Origin: Desertimonas flava
GTDB taxonomy: Bacteria > Actinomycetota > Acidimicrobiia > Acidimicrobiales > Ilumatobacteraceae
Direction of reading: 5' to 3'
DNA length: 64,000 bases
Assembly (NCBI RefSeq): GCF_003426815.1
Contig: NZ_QKYK01000004.1
Location: 1 to 64,000 of the forward strand
Of the stretch, positions 60,243 to 64,000 are shown piece after piece; the first letter of the stretch is position 1; each line of letters starts with the position of its first letter. The notes under the pieces were generated by a model that ran no database searches, was not told the DNA's origin, and worked only from the letters and a program-made list of their open reading frames with translations. Position numbers and translations under genes: made by a program.

Positions 60243-61298
60243 TCAGTCCGTGTCGCGTCCGTCCATGTAGGCGTCGAGGTCGAACGAGTCCGCGTTCTCG
60301 GCCGTGATCACGGAGAACCCGTTGTCGATGAAGGGCACCTGAGCCGGGTTGAACCCGGACGTCTGCCAGTCGTTGAACGGATCGATCAGATCGGAGTGGA
60401 CCGCCATGAACAGCGTGAGGAAGCCCATGAAGCCCTGGATTCCCTGGTTCGGGTTGAGCGACATGTGAATGTTGCCGGCCTTGATGTGCTCGAGCGTCGT
60501 GGGGGTCACGTCGGCATGGATGATCAGCACGTCGGCACCGGCCTCGAGCACGGCCGCGACCGCCCCCTCGGCCGACCCCGCTTCGGGGATCCACATCGCG
60601 TCGAGGTCAGGGTTGGCCTGGAGAATCGAACCCGTGGCCTCGTAGGCCACGGTGGTGTCCTGGTTCGTGGCCTGGCGCCCGACCAGCTCCATCCCCGGGT
60701 AGTTCTCCTCCATGTACGAGATCAACGCCGTGACGCGCAGGTCGTGGTTGCTCTGGCCCGGGTTCTCGAGCACGGCGTAGGTGCCCTCCTCGCCCACCTG
60801 GGCGACGATCTCCTCGGCCGCGTACACGGCTTCGGCCACGTTGTCCGAGGTGACGTAGGAGGTGCGATTCGATTCGGGTGAGTCGGCGGCGAACGTGACC
60901 ACCTCGACGCCACCGTCGATCGCGGCGTTGATGGGCTCGATGAACGGGTCCGACTGCATCGGATGCAGCAGGATGCCGGCCGGCTGCGTGACGAGATCCT
61001 GCTCGAACGAGGCGATCTGCTTGGTGATGTCGTAGTCGGGCGTTCCCGAGAAGGCGGTCTCGCACCCCATCGCCTCGGCGGCCTGCTTGAAGCCTTGGTA
61101 CACCGGCACCCAGTACGGATGGGCGGAGACCATCACGTTCATGACGTAGGTCTCGCCCTCCTCGCACTGGAACCCGGTGCCGCTGGCCGGTGGCGAGCTC
61201 TGCGGCCCGTTCGCCGCCGATCCCGACATCGCCGGTAGCGCTACCGCCCCCGCCAGGGTCGCCGTCGCCAGCGCCGCGCCCAATCGATACGTCTTCAT
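60243..61298 (-). CDS. Sugar-binding protein of the ribose-type ABC transporter
   Basis: A 351-residue exported binding protein of the RbsB/periplasmic-binding 4 fold. The signal peptide ends near GSAANG. The fold shows as YVMNVMVSAHPYWVPVYQGF, ITKQIASFEQDL, and ADVLIIHADVTP. It ends DLDAYMDGRDTD. The start at 61298 has GGAGG six bases before it. It is the first gene of the operon and lies 56 to 88 bases from the 33-bp palindrome. Confidence 0.94.
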   Translation of the reverse strand: MKTYRLGAALATATLAGAVALPAMSGSAANGPQSSPPASGTGFQCEEGETYVMNVMVSAHPYWVPVYQGFKQAAEAMGCETAFSGTPDYDITKQIASFEQDLVTQPAGILLHPMQSDPFIEPINAAIDGGVEVVTFAADSPESNRTSYVTSDNVAEAVYAAEEIVAQVGEEGTYAVLENPGQSNHDLRVTALISYMEENYPGMELVGRQATNQDTTVAYEATGSILQANPDLDAMWIPEAGSAEGAVAAVLEAGADVLIIHADVTPTTLEHIKAGNIHMSLNPNQGIQGFMGFLTLFMAVHSDLIDPFNDWQTSGFNPAQVPFIDNGFSVITAENADSFDLDAYMDGRDTD

Positions 61299-61353
61299 CA
61301 GTGTCCTCCCCCAGGTGGATGTTGCCGCGACTATGACACGAGGCCATGCCGTG

Positions 61354-61386
61354 TGCAACAGATTTCACGTGATGAAATTTATTGCA
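61354..61386. promoter_or_regulatory. 33-bp nested palindrome, candidate SorC operator
   Basis: Two nested perfect dyads share one centre at 61370: TGCAA (61354 to 61358) with TTGCA (61382 to 61386), and ATTTCA (61362 to 61367) with TGAAAT (61373 to 61378). It is AT-rich in GC-rich DNA and sits 56 bases upstream of the binding-protein start. SorC-family regulators such as B. subtilis DeoR bind long palindromes with TTCA/TGAA half-sites (family knowledge). Ownership by the regulator at 56541 to 57521 is inference. Confidence 0.7.
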
Positions 61387-61521
61387 GTGCCCTGTTGTGG
61401 CAGGTGCCGGGGCGCGACAGACGTCTGTGCGTGTCAGGCGAGAGCGTCGCCGCCTTGGTCGCTGGAGTGGTGACTATCTAGTGTTAGGACTACTGAACAG
61501 TTCTCATTCGGAGGTCTAGGC

Positions 61522-62556
61522 ATGAAACTCTTGAAAGCTCGCGCGATCGCGCTGGCGGTGGTCACCGCGGCCGGCGTCGCCGCACCCGCACTGTCGTCGG
61601 CGGCCGCATCGCAATCACCGGAGACGGATGCGGCCCAGTACCCGATCGTGATCGAGCACGCGCTCGGCACGACCACCATCGAGTCGAAGCCCGAGCGCGT
61701 GGCCACGGTGAACTGGGCCAATCACGAGGTGCCCCTCGCCCTCGGGGTCGTGCCGGTCGGCTTCGCCGCGGCGAACTTCGGCGACGACGACGGCGACGGG
61801 TTGCTGCCGTGGGTGTCCGAGCGGCTCGAGGAGCTCGGCGCCGAGGTCCCGGTGCTGTTCGACGAGACCGACGGCATCGACTTCGAGGCCGTCGCCGATA
61901 CCGAGCCGGACGTCATCCTCGCCGCCTACTCGGGCCTGACCGAAGAGGACTACGAGACGTTGTCGGAGATCGCCCCGACCGTCGCCTACCCCGAAGCCGC
62001 GTGGGCGACGGGCTGGCGCGACATGATCGAGCTCAACAGCACGGCGATGGGCATGGCCGCCGAAGGCGCCGAACTGATCGCGTCGATCGAGGACGAGATC
62101 GCCGAGACCGTCGGCGCCTACCCCGAGCTCGAGGGGCGCACGACGATGTTCATGACCCACATCGACCCGACCGACCTCAGCGAGATCGGCTTCTACACCA
62201 CCCACGACACTCGCGTGCAGTTCTTTACCGACCTCGGCCTGGCGATGCCGCCGAGCATCGACGAGCTCTCGGCCGGCACCGACCGCTTCGCGCTGTCGCA
62301 GAGCTCCGAGCAGATGGACGTGTTCGACGACGTCGACATCATCGTCACCTACGGCGACGAGAACGACGAGACGCTCGCCGAGGTCGCACACGATCCGCTG
62401 CTGTCGCAGATCCCCGCCATCGAGCGTGGCTCGGTCGTGACGCTGCCGGGTTCGTCGCCGCTCGGCACCGCGGCCAACCCCACGCCCCTGGCGATCTCAT
62501 GGGTGCTCGAGGACTACGTCGCGCTCCTCGCCGAGGCGGCCGCCAAGGTCGGGTGA
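61522..62556 (+). CDS. Siderophore-iron ABC transporter binding protein
   Basis: A 344-residue class III binding protein (FepB/FhuD/BtuF fold). The signal peptide ends near SSAAAS. The pattern is that of iron-siderophore binders: VVIEHALGTTTIESKPERVATV-type PERVATVNWANHEVPLALG, and EPDVILAAYSGLTEEDYETL, ISEIAPTVAYP. The start has GGAGG seven bases upstream, in an AT-rich leader. It lies divergent from the sugar-binding gene. GTG of the permease overlaps its stop by four bases. Confidence 0.93.
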   Translation: MKLLKARAIALAVVTAAGVAAPALSSAAASQSPETDAAQYPIVIEHALGTTTIESKPERVATVNWANHEVPLALGVVPVGFAAANFGDDDGDGLLPWVSERLEELGAEVPVLFDETDGIDFEAVADTEPDVILAAYSGLTEEDYETLSEIAPTVAYPEAAWATGWRDMIELNSTAMGMAAEGAELIASIEDEIAETVGAYPELEGRTTMFMTHIDPTDLSEIGFYTTHDTRVQFFTDLGLAMPPSIDELSAGTDRFALSQSSEQMDVFDDVDIIVTYGDENDETLAEVAHDPLLSQIPAIERGSVVTLPGSSPLGTAANPTPLAISWVLEDYVALLAEAAAKVG

Positions 62557-63593
62557 CCACTCAGTCCGACACAGCTGCGGCGGGCGTCCGGATGCGACGC
62601 CCGCCGCGATGGCGCGCGGTGTGGCTGCTGGCCGTCGCCGTCGTCTTGTTGCTCCTGCTCATCGCCTCGGTGCGGATCGGCTCCCGCTCGGTCGGGTGGC
62701 ACGACATCGTCGCCGCCCTCGGCGGCAGCACCGACACGCTCGAAGAGGCCGCCGTCGCCAAGCGCATCCCCCGCACCCTGCTGGCGGCGATCAGCGGCGC
62801 CGGGCTCGCCGTCGCCGGCGTGGTGATGCAGGGCGTGACGCGCAACCCGCTCGCCGATCCGGGCATCCTCGGCGTCAACATCGGCGCGTCACTCGCCGTC
62901 CTCGTGGGCATCGTGTGGCTGCAACTCGTGTCGGCCGATCAGTTCGTCTGGGTCGCCATCATCGGCGCCGGCTGCGCCGCAGTCTTCGTCTATGCCGTCG
63001 GGTCGCTCGGGCGCGGCGGGGCGACCCCGATGAAGGTGGCCCTCGCCGGCGCCGCTGTGTCGGCCGCCCTCGCGTCGTTCACCACCGCGGTGCTGCTCCC
63101 CCGCGCCGACATCGCCGGCACGTTCCAGTCGTGGCAGATCGGCGGCGTCGGCGGCGCCACCTACGACGCCCTGCGCCACGTGGGGCCGTTCGTCGCGGTG
63201 GGGTTCGCCGTGTCGATGCTGTCGGCGCGTGGGCTCAACTCGCTCGCACTGGGTGACGAGGTGGCGGCCGGACTCGGCCAGCGCGTCGCGCTGACCCGGG
63301 CCCTGGCTGCGCTCGGCGGCGTCGTGCTCTGCGGCGCCGTCACGGCCGTGACCGGACCGATCTCGTTCGTCGGTCTCGTGGTGCCGCACGCCTGCCGGCT
63401 GGTCATCGGCGTCGACCACCGGTGGCTCATCCCGCTGTCGGCGCTCGTCGGCGCCGCCCTGCTCACGGGTTCCGACGTGATCGGACGGGTCGTCGCTCGT
63501 CCCGAGGAGATCGACGTTGGCATCGTGACGGCGCTGATCGGAGCGCCGTTCTTCATCTACTTGGTGCGGCGCCAGAAGGTGCGCGACCTGTGA
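62553..63593 (+). CDS. FecCD-family siderophore permease
   Basis: A 346-residue permease of the FecCD/BtuC family. Diagnostic segments are RIPRTLLAAISGAGLAVAGV, GVTRNPLADPGILGVNIGAS, and FVGLVVPHACRLVIGVDHRW, with about ten helices. It forms a heterodimer with the product of the next gene. GTG start at 62553 shares GTGA with the stop of the binding-protein gene. It moves ferric siderophore (or heme/B12-like) substrates across the membrane. Confidence 0.94.
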   Translation: MTTQSDTAAAGVRMRRPPRWRAVWLLAVAVVLLLLLIASVRIGSRSVGWHDIVAALGGSTDTLEEAAVAKRIPRTLLAAISGAGLAVAGVVMQGVTRNPLADPGILGVNIGASLAVLVGIVWLQLVSADQFVWVAIIGAGCAAVFVYAVGSLGRGGATPMKVALAGAAVSAALASFTTAVLLPRADIAGTFQSWQIGGVGGATYDALRHVGPFVAVGFAVSMLSARGLNSLALGDEVAAGLGQRVALTRALAALGGVVLCGAVTAVTGPISFVGLVVPHACRLVIGVDHRWLIPLSALVGAALLTGSDVIGRVVARPEEIDVGIVTALIGAPFFIYLVRRQKVRDL

Positions 63594-64000
63594 CCGCGGC
63601 AGCCCTCACACCGAGCACGCTCGAGGTCGTGGTGCGCGGTCGACGGCGGCGCACGATCCGCCGGCGCCTCGTCGGCGCGGTGTTGGTGCTCGGCATCGTG
63701 GCGATAGCGGCGGTGAACATCATGATGGGGCACACCTCCTACGGGCCCGGCGTCGTGTGGCGGGTGATCCTCGGCGAGGACGTCCCCAAGGCCTCGTTCA
63801 CCGTCGGGCGCCTGCGCCTGCCTCGAACCGCGTTGGCGTTCCTGTCGGGGGTCTGCTTCGGCATGGGCGGCGCGACGTTCCAGACCATGCTGCGCAACCC
63901 GCTGGCGAGCCCGGACGTGATCGGCATCAGCTCGGGCGCCAGTGCCGCGGCGGCGTTCGCCATCGTCGTGGCGTCGTGGTCGGGAGCGGCGGTGTCCGCC
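63590..64000 (+). CDS. Second FecCD-family permease, cut by the window edge
   Basis: The first 137 residues of a second FecCD permease. It starts at GTG overlapping the previous TGA. After a basic N-terminus (VRGRRRRTIRRR) come the first helices and RLRLPRTALAFLSGVCFGMG, then MLRNPLASPDVIGISSGASA, the same motif order as in its partner. An ATPase gene is expected just beyond the edge. Confidence 0.93.
   Translation, partial: MTAAALTPSTLEVVVRGRRRRTIRRRLVGAVLVLGIVAIAAVNIMMGHTSYGPGVVWRVILGEDVPKASFTVGRLRLPRTALAFLSGVCFGMGGATFQTMLRNPLASPDVIGISSGASAAAAFAIVVASWSGAAVSA

Noticed and set aside
61476-61500. IdeR/DtxR iron box upstream of the siderophore-binding gene
   Set aside because: Only TTAGG and a few further positions match; the second half of the consensus palindrome is missing.

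Overview
The window is high-GC, densely coded actinobacterial-type DNA: GTG and TTG starts are common, neighbouring genes often overlap by the four bases of ATGA or GTGA, and several starts look leaderless. SARP/BTAD, MalT-like LuxR, STAS and anti-sigma regulators, an encapsulin with a DyP peroxidase, and flippase-like (LPG_synthase_TM) proteins all point to an actinobacterium. A free-living member of the Acidimicrobiia, such as an Ilumatobacter relative, is my best guess, but that is inference. I saw no rRNA, tRNA, CRISPR array, insertion sequence or phage gene. Both ends of the window cut through genes.

From 0 to 17.5 kb there is a SHOCT-tailed partial gene, a small DUF-type protein, a MalT-like LuxR regulator, and a membrane protein with a PI-PLC-like catalytic domain. 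An M17 aminopeptidase follows, coupled to an AbgT-family transporter and then an SLC13-type permease. Next is a translationally coupled membrane-lipid cassette: a small membrane protein, a flippase-like protein with a degenerate kinase domain, a ceramidase-superfamily/PlsC acyltransferase fusion, and a second flippase-like protein. A glutaminase and a second MalT-like LuxR paralogue close this part.

From 20 to 37.8 kb lie small stress or housekeeping genes (HHE hemerythrin-like, a 35-residue membrane peptide, DUF4440, a crotonase, a KGRSKM-motif protein, a TauD-like dioxygenase, an L,D-transpeptidase). A DyP peroxidase carrying a cargo-loading peptide sits directly before an encapsulin shell gene. 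An uncharacterised minus-strand operon pairs a chymotrypsin-fold protease that has a cysteine-rich tail with two genes related to ATP-grasp ligases. A BTAD regulator, an ornithine/lysine-type decarboxylase, a STAS/anti-sigma pair, an AlaA-type aminotransferase and calcium-binding-type secreted proteins follow.

From 37.8 to 48 kb is a glycan-use locus consistent with arabinose-containing polysaccharide: a LacI regulator with a palindromic operator, GH51, a binding protein with two permeases (no ATPase), GH43, a GH1-like enzyme, an aldo/keto reductase and an alpha/beta hydrolase. From 47.9 to 61.4 kb a roughly 13-kb minus-strand operon encodes a ribose-type ABC importer, a SorC regulator, an aldo/keto reductase, a GlpD-like FAD dehydrogenase, a DhnA/LsrF-type aldolase, an FGGY kinase of the LyxK/EryA type, a GMC oxidoreductase, a ThuA-like protein and a Gfo/Idh/MocA oxidoreductase. 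This reads as a polyol or sugar assimilation pathway, headed by a 33-bp nested palindrome. The window ends inside a siderophore-iron ABC importer (binding protein plus two FecCD permeases).
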